DNA from: Candidatus Nitrosopumilus sp.
Lineage (GTDB): Archaea; Thermoproteota; Nitrososphaeria; Nitrososphaerales; Nitrosopumilaceae
Assembly (NCBI GenBank): GCA_013002265.1
Contig: JABDKK010000160.1
Span: forward strand, 1-24,861
Length of the DNA stretch: 24,861 nt
Direction: 5' to 3'
The position numbers and the translations under genes are program-made. Positions 14,454 to 22,816 of the stretch are shown here, piece by piece. Position 1 is the first letter of the stretch. Each line of letters starts with the position of its first letter. The notes beneath the pieces are model-generated. The model was not told the DNA's origin. It did not search any database and saw nothing but the letters and a program-made list of their open reading frames with translations.

Positions 14454-15305
14454 TTACTTTTCAACGACTTTTACCATTTTTGTTAGTTTTTTATAAGATT
14501 CATTGATGTCCGTATGCTTAGATAGTCTCTCTTGACAGTCTTTGATGTAGTTTACTACCTCTTCTGTTTTTGATTCCTGCACTGCAGTAAGTAATCTTCC
14601 TATGTCTTTCCAGAGCTCTTCAGCAACTCTGCGAATTTCCGGGTTTGCGATAATTGTTTCAATTAGTTCTGGAGATTCAGTCATGATGCTCTCAGCAAGA
14701 GTTTTTTGAACTCTAAACGTCGTACCTGACATTTTTTCTGTCAAAAGCATTTTTTCATCCTTTGAAATTATGTTTGCAAATACTAAATTCATCAAATGAG
14801 TTAATCCTAAAATCACCGCAATTTTTTTGTCATGCTCTGCTGCATCAATTGTAACAAAGTTTGCGCCTTCAAAAAGTGATTTTGCTACAGTAAGTTCATT
14901 CTTTGCATCCTTTATTGGGACTGAAATTATATTTTGCCCTTTGATGGTTTTAACTCCTGGTCCAAACATTGGGTGAATACAGATGGGATTTATCTTTGCT
15001 GGCATCTTTGATAGGGAAGATACTACTTTTGATTTTTCTGATGATATCTCAATGAGGTAAGTTCCTTTTTTCATCTCTTTTGCAATTAATCTAATGATTT
15101 CTGGTGTCCTTCTTGTCGGAGTACATAGCACAACATAGTCTGCTTTGAGAATACCTCCAACAAGCGAGTCTGATTCAATGATGCCTTTTCTACTGATCTT
15201 TGATTCAGAATCATAACCTGTTACCTCGAAACCTTTGTCTGCAAAATATTTGGCAAACCATTGCCCCATTTGGCCTCCTGCACCAATAACTGTGATTTTT
15301 TTCAT
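14454..15305 (-). CDS. tyrA: prephenate dehydrogenase
   Basis: A 283-aa protein with an N-terminal Rossmann fold (VIGAGGQMG, residues 7-14, then a helix and the acidic YDSES that ends strand 2). A helical TyrA dimerisation domain contains the substrate segment CIHPMFGPG. It oxidatively decarboxylates prephenate to 4-hydroxyphenylpyruvate, the tyrosine precursor, with NAD(P)+. There is no fused chorismate mutase; that activity lies in the next gene upstream. The start overlaps the stop of the mutase-aminotransferase gene by 4 nt (ATGA). No C-terminal ACT regulatory domain is visible. Confidence 0.9.
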   Translation of the reverse strand: MKKITVIGAGGQMGQWFAKYFADKGFEVTGYDSESKISRKGIIESDSLVGGILKADYVVLCTPTRRTPEIIRLIAKEMKKGTYLIEISSEKSKVVSSLSKMPAKINPICIHPMFGPGVKTIKGQNIISVPIKDAKNELTVAKSLFEGANFVTIDAAEHDKKIAVILGLTHLMNLVFANIISKDEKMLLTEKMSGTTFRVQKTLAESIMTESPELIETIIANPEIRRVAEELWKDIGRLLTAVQESKTEEVVNYIKDCQERLSKHTDINESYKKLTKMVKVVEK

Positions 15306-16672
15306 CTATTCTCACTCATTATGTTACTCAGTATATTCATTCCTTCAATTAGTGTTTTTTCTTCTTGGCATGCAGAAAGTCTAATAAAATTTTTGTAATC
15401 TCCAAAACCCTCTCCTGGAGCAACTGCCAATCCTTTTTTCAAAGAATCATCTGCAAATTTTACTCCATCAAAGCCCTTTTTGTTGATTCGCGCAAAAAGA
15501 TACATTGCTCCATCTGGAGCAATAAAATCTAATCCAATCTCGGTTGCTTTTCCCCCCAATAAATTTAGTCTGTTTTGTACTGTATTAGTATTGTTGGATG
15601 TGTCTGCTTCAAGCGCTTTCATAGCAATATATTGAATGGGTTCAGACACATTTGTGAGACATAATGCCTCTAATTTTGCCATTTTTTCAATTATTTTCTC
15701 ATCTGCAATAGCATACCCAATTCTAAATCCAGTCATTGCATGTGATTTTGAGAATGACTGAATCACAATACTTTTTTCATAATTATAACTCAGAACACTC
15801 TTCCATTCTTTTTTAGCGTACTGGGAATAGACCTCATCGCTTAGTACATAGAGGTTGTTTTTCTTAGCAATATCAAAAATTTCATCTTGTAATTTTGCTG
15901 GAAGAATTTTTCCTGTCGGATTATTTGGATAGTTTAGAACTATCATCTTTGTGTTTGAATTAATTGTATTTTTTATCTGTTTTATTGACGGTTCCCATTT
16001 TTCCTCTAATGTTGTATTGATGATTCTTACTTTGATTCCTGCATTCAGAGCACAGTCTTTGTATGCAGGCCATGAAGGTTCGATTACAATAATTTCATCT
16101 CCTGGATTCAGAAGTGTGGATATTGCAGTATAAATTGAAAATCTGGCACCTGGGCTTACTATGATGTTTTCTGGTGATACCGAAGCATTGAATTTCTCAG
16201 AGATGTATTTAACAAGGGCATCTCTAAAAATTGGCATTCCTTTTACTTGCCCATATTTTAGAAATCCCTTATCAAAAACTTCTTCTAATGCATTTTTTAC
16301 TATTGCTGGTGGTAAAAAGTCTGGGTCTCCTACCTCCATGTGGATGATTTTTTTCCCTTGTTGTTCTAGAGATTTTGCTTTTAGGAAAATTGATAGATGT
16401 GTTTGTTTATTTGTTGATTGAACTTTTACTGATTCATTTAAAAGAAAATTTAAAAATTTAGTTGCAATTGATTCATTAAATTCTAAATCTTTGCATAATG
16501 TGATGACTTTTTCTCGCAAACTGTTTTCTCTTTTCTCATCAGTAACTCCTCTCCCCATACTCTTTTTTAGTTCACCAATTTTTTCAGCAATTTCAGTTCT
16601 AGTTTTTAGTAACTTTATCATTTCTAGAGTTACTTCATCCATTCTGTTACGAAACTCGTCAATATTTGCCAT
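15302..16672 (-). CDS. chorismate mutase-aromatic aminotransferase fusion
   Basis: A 456-aa two-domain protein. Residues about 1-90 are an AroQ-type chorismate mutase (helical, with IDEFRNRMDEVTLEMIKLL, RTEIAEKIGELKK and an ENSLREKV helix). Residues about 95-456 are a fold-type I aminotransferase with VGDPDF, NYPNNPTGK, LSDEVYSQ and the PLP Schiff-base K309 in SFSKSHAMTGFRIGY. It would convert chorismate to prephenate and also aminate the keto products to phenylalanine or tyrosine, or transaminate prephenate to arogenate. The aminotransferase substrate is inferred. It starts 4 nt after the aroC stop and overlaps tyrA by 4 nt. Confidence 0.9.
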   Translation of the reverse strand: MANIDEFRNRMDEVTLEMIKLLKTRTEIAEKIGELKKSMGRGVTDEKRENSLREKVITLCKDLEFNESIATKFLNFLLNESVKVQSTNKQTHLSIFLKAKSLEQQGKKIIHMEVGDPDFLPPAIVKNALEEVFDKGFLKYGQVKGMPIFRDALVKYISEKFNASVSPENIIVSPGARFSIYTAISTLLNPGDEIIVIEPSWPAYKDCALNAGIKVRIINTTLEEKWEPSIKQIKNTINSNTKMIVLNYPNNPTGKILPAKLQDEIFDIAKKNNLYVLSDEVYSQYAKKEWKSVLSYNYEKSIVIQSFSKSHAMTGFRIGYAIADEKIIEKMAKLEALCLTNVSEPIQYIAMKALEADTSNNTNTVQNRLNLLGGKATEIGLDFIAPDGAMYLFARINKKGFDGVKFADDSLKKGLAVAPGEGFGDYKNFIRLSACQEEKTLIEGMNILSNIMSENR

Positions 16673-16676
16673 TTTC

Positions 16677-17774
16677 TTACAAAATTGGCCTGATTACACC
16701 CGAAATCAATGCATGATCTGCAATTGTTAGAGATACAAGTGAATCTACTACTGGGGGTGCTCTGGGAACAACACAAGGATCATGTCTTCCTTTTACTTGA
16801 AGAACTGTCTCTTTCTTTGATTTAATGTCTACTGTACTTTGTTTTTGTGCAATTGATGATGCAGGTTTGAAAGCAATTCTCATAGTAATTGGCATTCCAT
16901 TTGATATTCCACCAAGAATTCCGCCTGAGTTGTTTGTCTTTGTGATTATTTTTCCTTTTTTGATTGCGTAAAGATCATTATTCTCTGATCCAAATAATTC
17001 TGAACCTCTGAATCCAGAACCAAACTCTACTCCTTTTACCGAAGGGATAGAAAATATGGCTTTGCTTAAATCTGATTCTAGCGAACTAAATATTGGTTCT
17101 CCTAACCCAACAGGAATTTTAGTTGTAATTGATTCAATAATTCCACCAAGAGAATCCCCTTTCTTTCTTGCATTCAAAATTGATTCTCTCATTTTTTTTG
17201 CGGTTTTCTCTTCTGGACATCTAACTTCGTTTTTGTAAATTGATTTAATCATTTTTGTATTAAACTCTCTTTCCATCCTTATCTTTCCAATTTGTGTTGT
17301 GCATGAATTAGTCTCGACACCTAATGATACTTTTAGTAATTTTCTTGCAATGGCTCCTCCCATAACATGTGTTGCAGTTAATCTTCCTGAAAATCTACCT
17401 CCTCCTCTATGATCATTGTAGTGATTGTACTTTATCATTGCAGTGTAATCTGAGTGACCAGGTCTGAGTTTAGTTTTCAAATTTTCATAATCTTTTGATT
17501 TTTGATCACTGTTCCAAATTACCATTGTGATGGGGGCTCCGGTAGTGTATCCTCTAAAAACTCCAGAAATAATCTCAACAACATCTCCTTCCTTTCTTTG
17601 TGTTGATATTAGATTTTGACCTGGTCTTCTCAAGTCTAGCATTTTTTGAATGTCTTTTTCATCTAATTCCAAACCAGCTGGGCAACCATCTAAAACTGCT
17701 CCAATAGATTTTCCGTGACTTTCACCAAAACTGGTTAAAACAAGGCGCTGGCCTATTGAACTTCCGGGCAACAT
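16677..17774 (-). CDS. aroC: chorismate synthase
   Basis: A 365-aa enzyme of usual family length that converts EPSP to chorismate using reduced FMN. Signature stretches are present: GESHGKSIGAVLDGCPAG near the N-terminus, RRPGQN, the HNDHRGGGRFSGRLTA-like block (YNDHRGGGRFSGR), and GRHDPCVVPRAPPVVDS near the C-terminus. The start ATG 17774 has a TATA box (17795-17803) on the minus strand, so aroC appears to begin a second transcription unit within the aromatic cluster. The chorismate mutase fusion follows 4 nt after its stop. Confidence 0.96.
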   Translation of the reverse strand: MLPGSSIGQRLVLTSFGESHGKSIGAVLDGCPAGLELDEKDIQKMLDLRRPGQNLISTQRKEGDVVEIISGVFRGYTTGAPITMVIWNSDQKSKDYENLKTKLRPGHSDYTAMIKYNHYNDHRGGGRFSGRLTATHVMGGAIARKLLKVSLGVETNSCTTQIGKIRMEREFNTKMIKSIYKNEVRCPEEKTAKKMRESILNARKKGDSLGGIIESITTKIPVGLGEPIFSSLESDLSKAIFSIPSVKGVEFGSGFRGSELFGSENNDLYAIKKGKIITKTNNSGGILGGISNGMPITMRIAFKPASSIAQKQSTVDIKSKKETVLQVKGRHDPCVVPRAPPVVDSLVSLTIADHALISGVIRPIL

Positions 17775-17794
17775 TGTAACAAAGTTAAATGATG

Positions 17795-17803
17795 CTTATA
17801 ATT
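17795..17803 (-). promoter_or_regulatory. TATA box of aroC
   Basis: AATTATAAG on the minus strand lies 21-29 nt upstream of ATG 17774, giving a near-leaderless aroC mRNA. Confidence 0.5.
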
Positions 17804-18045
17804 CCTCATTCTGTATTTTTTACAATTTTTTGCCTGAAATTTAGATCTCTGATCCTAATAATGAATAAATAAAATTTATACTGTTTTAGATATTTTATTG
17901 AAATAATTATAATATTATCTTAAATATCATAATTTATATATGATTCATGCAAAAACATGTAAATTATAACAAAAAGTTTGCGTGGTCCTACAAAAAAGAC
18001 ATGTTATCTGCGCAAATGTGTTGTGGGTGAGGAGAATTCTTTTTA

Positions 18046-18057
18046 CCCTATATAGGG
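18046..18057. promoter_or_regulatory. 12-bp perfect palindrome
   Basis: CCCTATATAGGG equals its own reverse complement. It lies 41 nt past the aroA stop codon, on the side facing aroC. It could be an operator or a two-directional TATA element (CTATATAG). Confidence 0.35.
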
Positions 18058-18097
18058 CTGTACCTTTTACCTCTCATTGTTAATTTTTTTGAAAAAA

Positions 18098-19366
18098 CTA
18101 TTGAATTTGGATTTTAGCCCCTAATCGATTCATTTCAGAAATAAAATTTGGATATGATACTTTGACTGATTCATGATCTGAAACTGTACAATCTCCAACA
18201 AACATTCCTGCAATACAAAAAGACATGAATAATCTGTGATCGTTTTCAGAATTTAATTTAGATCCAACAAGTTTTTCAGATGATTCTAAAACAAGACCAT
18301 CTTCGTTTTCTTGAATTTTAATTCCAATTTTTACTAGCTCTCTTGCAATAATTGCGATTCTGTCTGTTTCCTTTAGTCTTGCATGCTTTACATTTACGAT
18401 TTCTATTGGCGATGATGACTTTAATACTAAAATTGCAAGAGGTGGAAGAAGATCTGGTGAATTACTTAGATCGAATTTTCCTCCGTTTAATTTTTCAGGA
18501 GTTTTAATTTTAATTTCTTCATCATTGATTATTATTTTAACTCCTAATTGTTCTAGAATATCGATAAAAACTTCGTCACCTTGTGGCAAGTTTCCAATTT
18601 CTCCTTTAATGGTAATGTCTTTTCCATTAAGTACTGCTGCTGAAAATAGTAATGCCAAACTTGAAAAGTCAATTGGAACCGTAAAAGTTGCACTATTGTA
18701 AATCTGCGGAAAAATGTTGTATTTTTTGTATGGGATTAATGTTTGAACTGTAACTCCAAATTTTCTCATAGTTGCAATTGTTGCATCAAGATATGGTTTT
18801 GATACCAAGTTTTCTTCAATAGTTAAATTGATTCCTTTCTCAGTTAATGGTGCAGAAATCATTAATGATGATATGAATTGACTTGAAAAATTTCCAGGTA
18901 TTGATACATCTCCTCCTATGATCTTTCCTTTAATTTTAATTGGTGGATTTCCATTAGTTGAATTACAATGGGCGCCAATACTTGATAGTGCATCTAATAG
19001 TGGTTGCATTGGTCTTTTTTGCAAACTGGAATCCCCTGTTAATGTAATCTCTTCAGAAAACAAACTGGCAATTCCTGCTGCAATTCTAATTGTAGTGCCT
19101 GAATTTCCTGTATTGATTTCAGGCACTTTTATTTCTAAATTTATTGGTTTTTTTACAATTATTGATGAACCACTAGTTTCAATTTCGGCCCCAAATTTTC
19201 TGCATGCTTCAATTGTAGCAATTGTATCTGCAGAAAGTAAAATTTTCTCTACTTTGCTATTGTTTCCAGCAAGCGATGCAAGAAAAATTGCTCTATGTGT
19301 GTAACTCTTATTTGCAGGACAAACAATTTCTCCTGAGATATTTGATTTTTCTACTTTACAACTCAT
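18098..19366 (-). CDS. aroA: 3-phosphoshikimate 1-carboxyvinyltransferase (EPSP synthase)
   Basis: A 422-aa enzyme that joins shikimate 3-phosphate and PEP to form EPSP. It is visible from the N-terminal PANKSYTHRAIFLASLAG, the GNSGTTIRIAAGIASL block, the QKRPMQPLLDAL segment, SSQFISSLMISAPL, and the C-terminal ARLKETDRIAIIARELVKIG and DHRLFMSFCIAG. All expected catalytic regions are present. The start overlaps the shikimate kinase end by 11 nt. It is the last gene of the upstream block of the cluster, before the 323-nt gap. Confidence 0.96.
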   Translation of the reverse strand: MSCKVEKSNISGEIVCPANKSYTHRAIFLASLAGNNSKVEKILLSADTIATIEACRKFGAEIETSGSSIIVKKPINLEIKVPEINTGNSGTTIRIAAGIASLFSEEITLTGDSSLQKRPMQPLLDALSSIGAHCNSTNGNPPIKIKGKIIGGDVSIPGNFSSQFISSLMISAPLTEKGINLTIEENLVSKPYLDATIATMRKFGVTVQTLIPYKKYNIFPQIYNSATFTVPIDFSSLALLFSAAVLNGKDITIKGEIGNLPQGDEVFIDILEQLGVKIIINDEEIKIKTPEKLNGGKFDLSNSPDLLPPLAILVLKSSSPIEIVNVKHARLKETDRIAIIARELVKIGIKIQENEDGLVLESSEKLVGSKLNSENDHRLFMSFCIAGMFVGDCTVSDHESVKVSYPNFISEMNRLGAKIQIQ

Positions 19367-20210
19367 GAACTTCAGCCTTTTTGTTACTTATTTTTGAAAC
19401 AATGATGTTCCCTTCAAGCGTGGAAAATATTTTTTTAATGTTTGCTTCATTTTCTTTCTTTGTGACAGCCGCAATTGATGGTCCATTACCTGATACTGAA
19501 GCTGCTAATGCTCCTTTTTCAATTAAACTTGTAATGATTTTTGGTTCAGAATTTAATATCGATGCAGTTGCGAGTCCGTTAATTGTCATTGCCTCCCAAT
19601 AATTCCCATTTTTTGCCAAATCCCATGCTTTTTCAAATACTGCAGAGAGGGAACTTAGATTTTTGAGATTTCCTCTTTTCCTATTTTTTGGAATAAAAAT
19701 AACCGCAATCAAATTAGTTGGACCTTTCTCAAAACGTACTCTTCTCCTTTTTGCATTATCTGTAATATTGAATCCACCATAATAACATGAGCATGCATCA
19801 TCATATGCTCCTGTAATACTTACTTTTGATTCAATTGATGCATCGACTCCAGCTAGAATTATTTGTTGGTCAGTTAGTTTTGGTTTGAATATTTTTGCAC
19901 ATGCTAATGCAATTGCTGATGATATTGCACTGGAACTTTTAAGTCCGTACCCAGTTGGAATTTCTGAATCAAGAGTAATCGTTATCTTTTTTTGCTCCAA
20001 ATCTTTTTTTGAGAGAATTTTTTCTATGGTCATGTTGATCAAACGGGAACTGAGACTTTTATTTTGTGATTCAATGATTATCCCTTTACCCTGAGTAGCC
20101 TCCACTATTGCTTCAACTTTTAATGCTATGCCTAAAGTAGCTCCTTTTTTGTTTGCAATTGCATTCACTAGTGAAATTGCCCCATGTACAGTAGCTTTTG
20201 CTTTTACCAT
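19356..20210 (-). CDS. aroK: shikimate kinase, archaeal GHMP type
   Basis: A 284-aa GHMP-superfamily kinase rather than the bacterial P-loop shikimate kinase. The ATP-binding motif PTGYGLKSSSAISSAIA lies near residues 85-105, and the C-terminal GPSIAAVTKKE glycine loop is also typical. It phosphorylates shikimate for AroA. I take ATG 20210, which overlaps the aroE stop as TGATG, rather than the TTG one codon earlier. The neighbours confirm that the substrate is shikimate and not homoserine or mevalonate. It overlaps aroA by 11 nt. Confidence 0.93.
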   Translation of the reverse strand: MVKAKATVHGAISLVNAIANKKGATLGIALKVEAIVEATQGKGIIIESQNKSLSSRLINMTIEKILSKKDLEQKKITITLDSEIPTGYGLKSSSAISSAIALACAKIFKPKLTDQQIILAGVDASIESKVSITGAYDDACSCYYGGFNITDNAKRRRVRFEKGPTNLIAVIFIPKNRKRGNLKNLSSLSAVFEKAWDLAKNGNYWEAMTINGLATASILNSEPKIITSLIEKGALAASVSGNGPSIAAVTKKENEANIKKIFSTLEGNIIVSKISNKKAEVHEL

Positions 20211-21031
20211 CAAAATCCTCCCAACAGCGCTTTTTTCATGGCATTATAAGGTGCTTCTATGCAATGCCAAATTTCAAAGGCTCGAATTGCTTGTCCTAAA
20301 AGCATCTCATAACCATAAATTATAGTTGCTCCTTCATCTTTTGCTTTTTTAATGAAGTCTGTATTCATTGGCAAATAGACAATATCATACACTACCGTTT
20401 TTCCATTGATTCCTTCTAATGAAATGGGCGACTGTTCATTTTTTAGACCAATAGATGTTGCATTTACAATAAAATCATAATCTTTTGCAGAATTTTTTAC
20501 ATCTTCTATTTTTATTGGCTTGGAATCTACGCCAATTTCTTTTGCAAACTCAGAAAGTTTCTCTGCATTTTCTAATGTTCTATTGGCAATTGTGATGTTT
20601 TGTGCTTTTTCTTTTGCAAGACCTGCAACAATTGCTCTTGCTGCTCCACCAGCTCCGAGAAGAAGTACTTTCTTGTTTGGAATCATGATTTTTCTTTTTT
20701 TGAGTGGATCTAAAAATCCATCCATGTCTGTATTGTATCCTTTAAGAGATCCGTCTGTGTTTGTAACCGTATTAACTGCTCCGATTAAACTACATGACTC
20801 ATCAATTTTATCAAGATATTTCATCATCTCAATTTTATGTGGAATTGTAACATTGAAACCCGTTATTTTTATTTTTTTTAACCCTTCAATTCCCTCTGCT
20901 AATTCGCCGATGGGAATTCTATATGCAATGTATGAACTATCTAAATTTAATTCTCTAAAAGCTGCACTATGAATATTTGGAGATAATGAATGATCAATAG
21001 GATCTCCTATTACTGCAAATGATTTTCCCAT
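20210..21031 (-). CDS. aroE: shikimate dehydrogenase
   Basis: A 273-aa NADP-dependent enzyme reducing 3-dehydroshikimate to shikimate. The N-terminal substrate domain has DPIDHSLSPNIHSAAF, with the Ser pair that binds shikimate, and NVTIPHK with catalytic K66, then GYNTDMDGF with the partner Asp. The Rossmann motif GAGGAARAI and the NRT stretch for NADP phosphate follow (IANRTLENAEKL). The C-terminal GYEMLLGQAIRAFEIW helix is standard. It ends in a one-base overlap with the kinase start and lies 50 nt after the aroD stop. Confidence 0.96.
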   Translation of the reverse strand: MGKSFAVIGDPIDHSLSPNIHSAAFRELNLDSSYIAYRIPIGELAEGIEGLKKIKITGFNVTIPHKIEMMKYLDKIDESCSLIGAVNTVTNTDGSLKGYNTDMDGFLDPLKKRKIMIPNKKVLLLGAGGAARAIVAGLAKEKAQNITIANRTLENAEKLSEFAKEIGVDSKPIKIEDVKNSAKDYDFIVNATSIGLKNEQSPISLEGINGKTVVYDIVYLPMNTDFIKKAKDEGATIIYGYEMLLGQAIRAFEIWHCIEAPYNAMKKALLGGF

Positions 21032-21081
21032 CTATTTTTTTAGAGATATTTGATTGATTTAAACTCTCAATTATTAGTTGA

Positions 21082-21753
21082 TTATCTTTTTAGATTTGTA
21101 ATTTTTTTAATTTCATCTACACTGAATTGTCCTGCTGCTACTGGTTTTCCTAATGATACGTAGGTATATGGACTGCCCAAATACAGGCACAAAATTCTTG
21201 ATATTCTTCCAAAATCGCCCATTGCAAATGAAATTAGGGTGTTTTTACCTTTTTTACTGTACAATTCTAGCATTCTAGTTGAATCATTAGGAGTTTTTGC
21301 AGTGCTAACAATTTTGATACTAGATGAGAATTTGCTCATTTGATTCATCATCTTTTTTAGAGTTGCAGAATTTGGTGTCTTTTTAAAATCATGCCAAGAA
21401 ACAAGTAGTTTTGTTTTAGTTGATTTGAGATATTTTACAAGAGATTTGTTTTTCTTTAATGTATTGTATTCGACATCTAGCAAAAATGGATTGTACTCTG
21501 CTATCAGTTTTAATATTGCAACTCTCTCCTTTTCATTTCCTGTAAACTTGCCCCCTTCATTTGTTGAACGTAAAGTACATACTACTTTTTTGAGATCTTT
21601 TTTAATAATTTTGATTGTTTCTGGAATTTGTTCTGGTTTTAGAAAATCTAATCTAATCTCTGCATAATCTGATTTTTTTAGAGCTATTTTTAATGTCTGC
21701 TTTACTTTGTTTGGTGTTTTCTCTGCAATTGAAACACACGTTTTGTATTTCAT
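21082..21753 (-). CDS. aroD: 3-dehydroquinate dehydratase, type I
   Basis: A 223-aa Schiff-base enzyme with TIM-barrel fold. EIRLDFL carries the substrate-binding acidic and Arg residues. VSWHDFKKTP carries the general-base His. SSIKIVSTAKT carries the Schiff-base Lys. The C-terminal loop region AAGQFSVDEI is also typical. It dehydrates 3-dehydroquinate to 3-dehydroshikimate. The gene starts one base after the DHQ synthase II stop. The length is normal for archaeal type I enzymes. Confidence 0.93.
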   Translation of the reverse strand: MKYKTCVSIAEKTPNKVKQTLKIALKKSDYAEIRLDFLKPEQIPETIKIIKKDLKKVVCTLRSTNEGGKFTGNEKERVAILKLIAEYNPFLLDVEYNTLKKNKSLVKYLKSTKTKLLVSWHDFKKTPNSATLKKMMNQMSKFSSSIKIVSTAKTPNDSTRMLELYSKKGKNTLISFAMGDFGRISRILCLYLGSPYTYVSLGKPVAAGQFSVDEIKKITNLKR

Positions 21754-21754
21754 T

Positions 21755-22816
21755 TTATTTTTCTAAAATATATTCGTCTGATACTTCCATTCCAAAATGT
21801 CTTCCAGTTGCAGGCTTTGAGTGAACCATTACGGTGTCGCCTTTTTTTAGATGTGTAACTGAAACTAGTTGTCCGTTAGGTTTTACAAAACGTATTGTTT
21901 CGGCATCTTGTGCAATAATTCCCCCTACCTCTCCTCCAGCTGATGCTTTGATCATCAACATGGGTCTTCGCTCTATCTTTGATCTTCCAACAGTTGCTCT
22001 TCTTGCTTTTCCTTTAGAATTAAGAATTAACACTTCAGAACCCGTTTCTACTTCAGATAGATAATTTGTGGTTCCATCAGGGGACAATGTATAGCAATGT
22101 ACAGCTCCTGCATTTACTCTGAATGGTCTTGGAGATGTAAATGATGAACCAACTGATTCATTATGAACTAAAAACAAAAAGTTTGATCTACTCCCAATTA
22201 ACATTCCCTCCCCTTTGTGAAGCATTGAAGCAGTATCAACACAAACTCTTTCTCCGTCACCAACTTCCTTGATTTCAATAATTTTGGCTGACATCATATC
22301 AAAACTTCTTGTTCCCAAGTATACCATTGCCTCTCTTACTTCGTTGATTGATGATGTGCTGAAAATTACTCCGTCTACTCCTACTTCTAGAATGGAAAAC
22401 ATTTTTCTTACTTCTTCAGGCGTTCTTGCAATTGCAAAAATTTTGGTATGGATTTTATGCAGTTTGGCAATAATGTTTTCTAATGGAATTATTTTCCAAT
22501 CTTTTACTTCGACAATAACAAAGTCTAGTCCTTTTTTTGCAATAGTTAGAATATTTTCAATATCTGAATTTGATAATACTTTGAATTTCTTACCTATTTT
22601 TTTGCCCTTTGGTTTTGCAGCCCCTTCTTTTTCCAGAACTACAAAGTTTGCAGTACTTGAAGGATACACTGTTTGCATTTTTGTCTTTTTCTTTCCCAAT
22701 TTTTTAGGATCAAGATATATCATTTTGATTCCTTCGGTCTCTAATTGAGGGATGAATTTATCTAATTGTGTATGTGACACTTTGGGTGAAATAATTAATT
22801 CTCTTGCTTTACTCAA
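21755..22816 (-). CDS. aroB': 3-dehydroquinate synthase II
   Basis: A 353-aa archaeal DHQ synthase II, unrelated to bacterial AroB. It performs NAD-dependent oxidative deamination and cyclisation of ADH to 3-dehydroquinate. Recognisable stretches are EVGDGERVCVDTASML, GEGMLIGSRSNFLFLVHNES, RPFRVNAGAVHCYT, and the C-terminal MVHSKPATGRHFGMEV. The start is TTG 22816, overlapping the ADH synthase stop by 8 nt. It works only with the gene product directly upstream, which makes its substrate. This pairing is the hallmark of the archaeal entry to the shikimate pathway. Confidence 0.95.
   Translation of the reverse strand: MSKARELIISPKVSHTQLDKFIPQLETEGIKMIYLDPKKLGKKKTKMQTVYPSSTANFVVLEKEGAAKPKGKKIGKKFKVLSNSDIENILTIAKKGLDFVIVEVKDWKIIPLENIIAKLHKIHTKIFAIARTPEEVRKMFSILEVGVDGVIFSTSSINEVREAMVYLGTRSFDMMSAKIIEIKEVGDGERVCVDTASMLHKGEGMLIGSRSNFLFLVHNESVGSSFTSPRPFRVNAGAVHCYTLSPDGTTNYLSEVETGSEVLILNSKGKARRATVGRSKIERRPMLMIKASAGGEVGGIIAQDAETIRFVKPNGQLVSVTHLKKGDTVMVHSKPATGRHFGMEVSDEYILEK

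Larger units (their letters stand above)
17775..18097. other. 323-nt gap between aroA and aroC with promoter signals and palindrome
   Basis: This is the only long spacer in the aromatic cluster. It holds the aroC promoter (17795-17803, minus) and an AT-rich tract. It also has a plus-strand TATA-like TTTATATA (17933-17940), a non-AT-rich patch (about 17975-18036), and the perfect palindrome CCCTATATAGGG (18046-18057). The patch can form a stem TTTGCG (17977-17982) with CGCAAA (18011-18016). A 27-codon frame, 17947-18030 (MQKHVNYNKKF to MCCG), also covers the patch. That frame starts before the transcript start predicted from the TATA-like box, which argues for an RNA or chance. Confidence 0.4.

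Noticed and set aside
18918..19304. Plus-strand frame opposite aroA, and similar ones opposite aroE and aroB'
   Set aside because: These are antisense shadows of well-identified enzymes with no promoter or domain.
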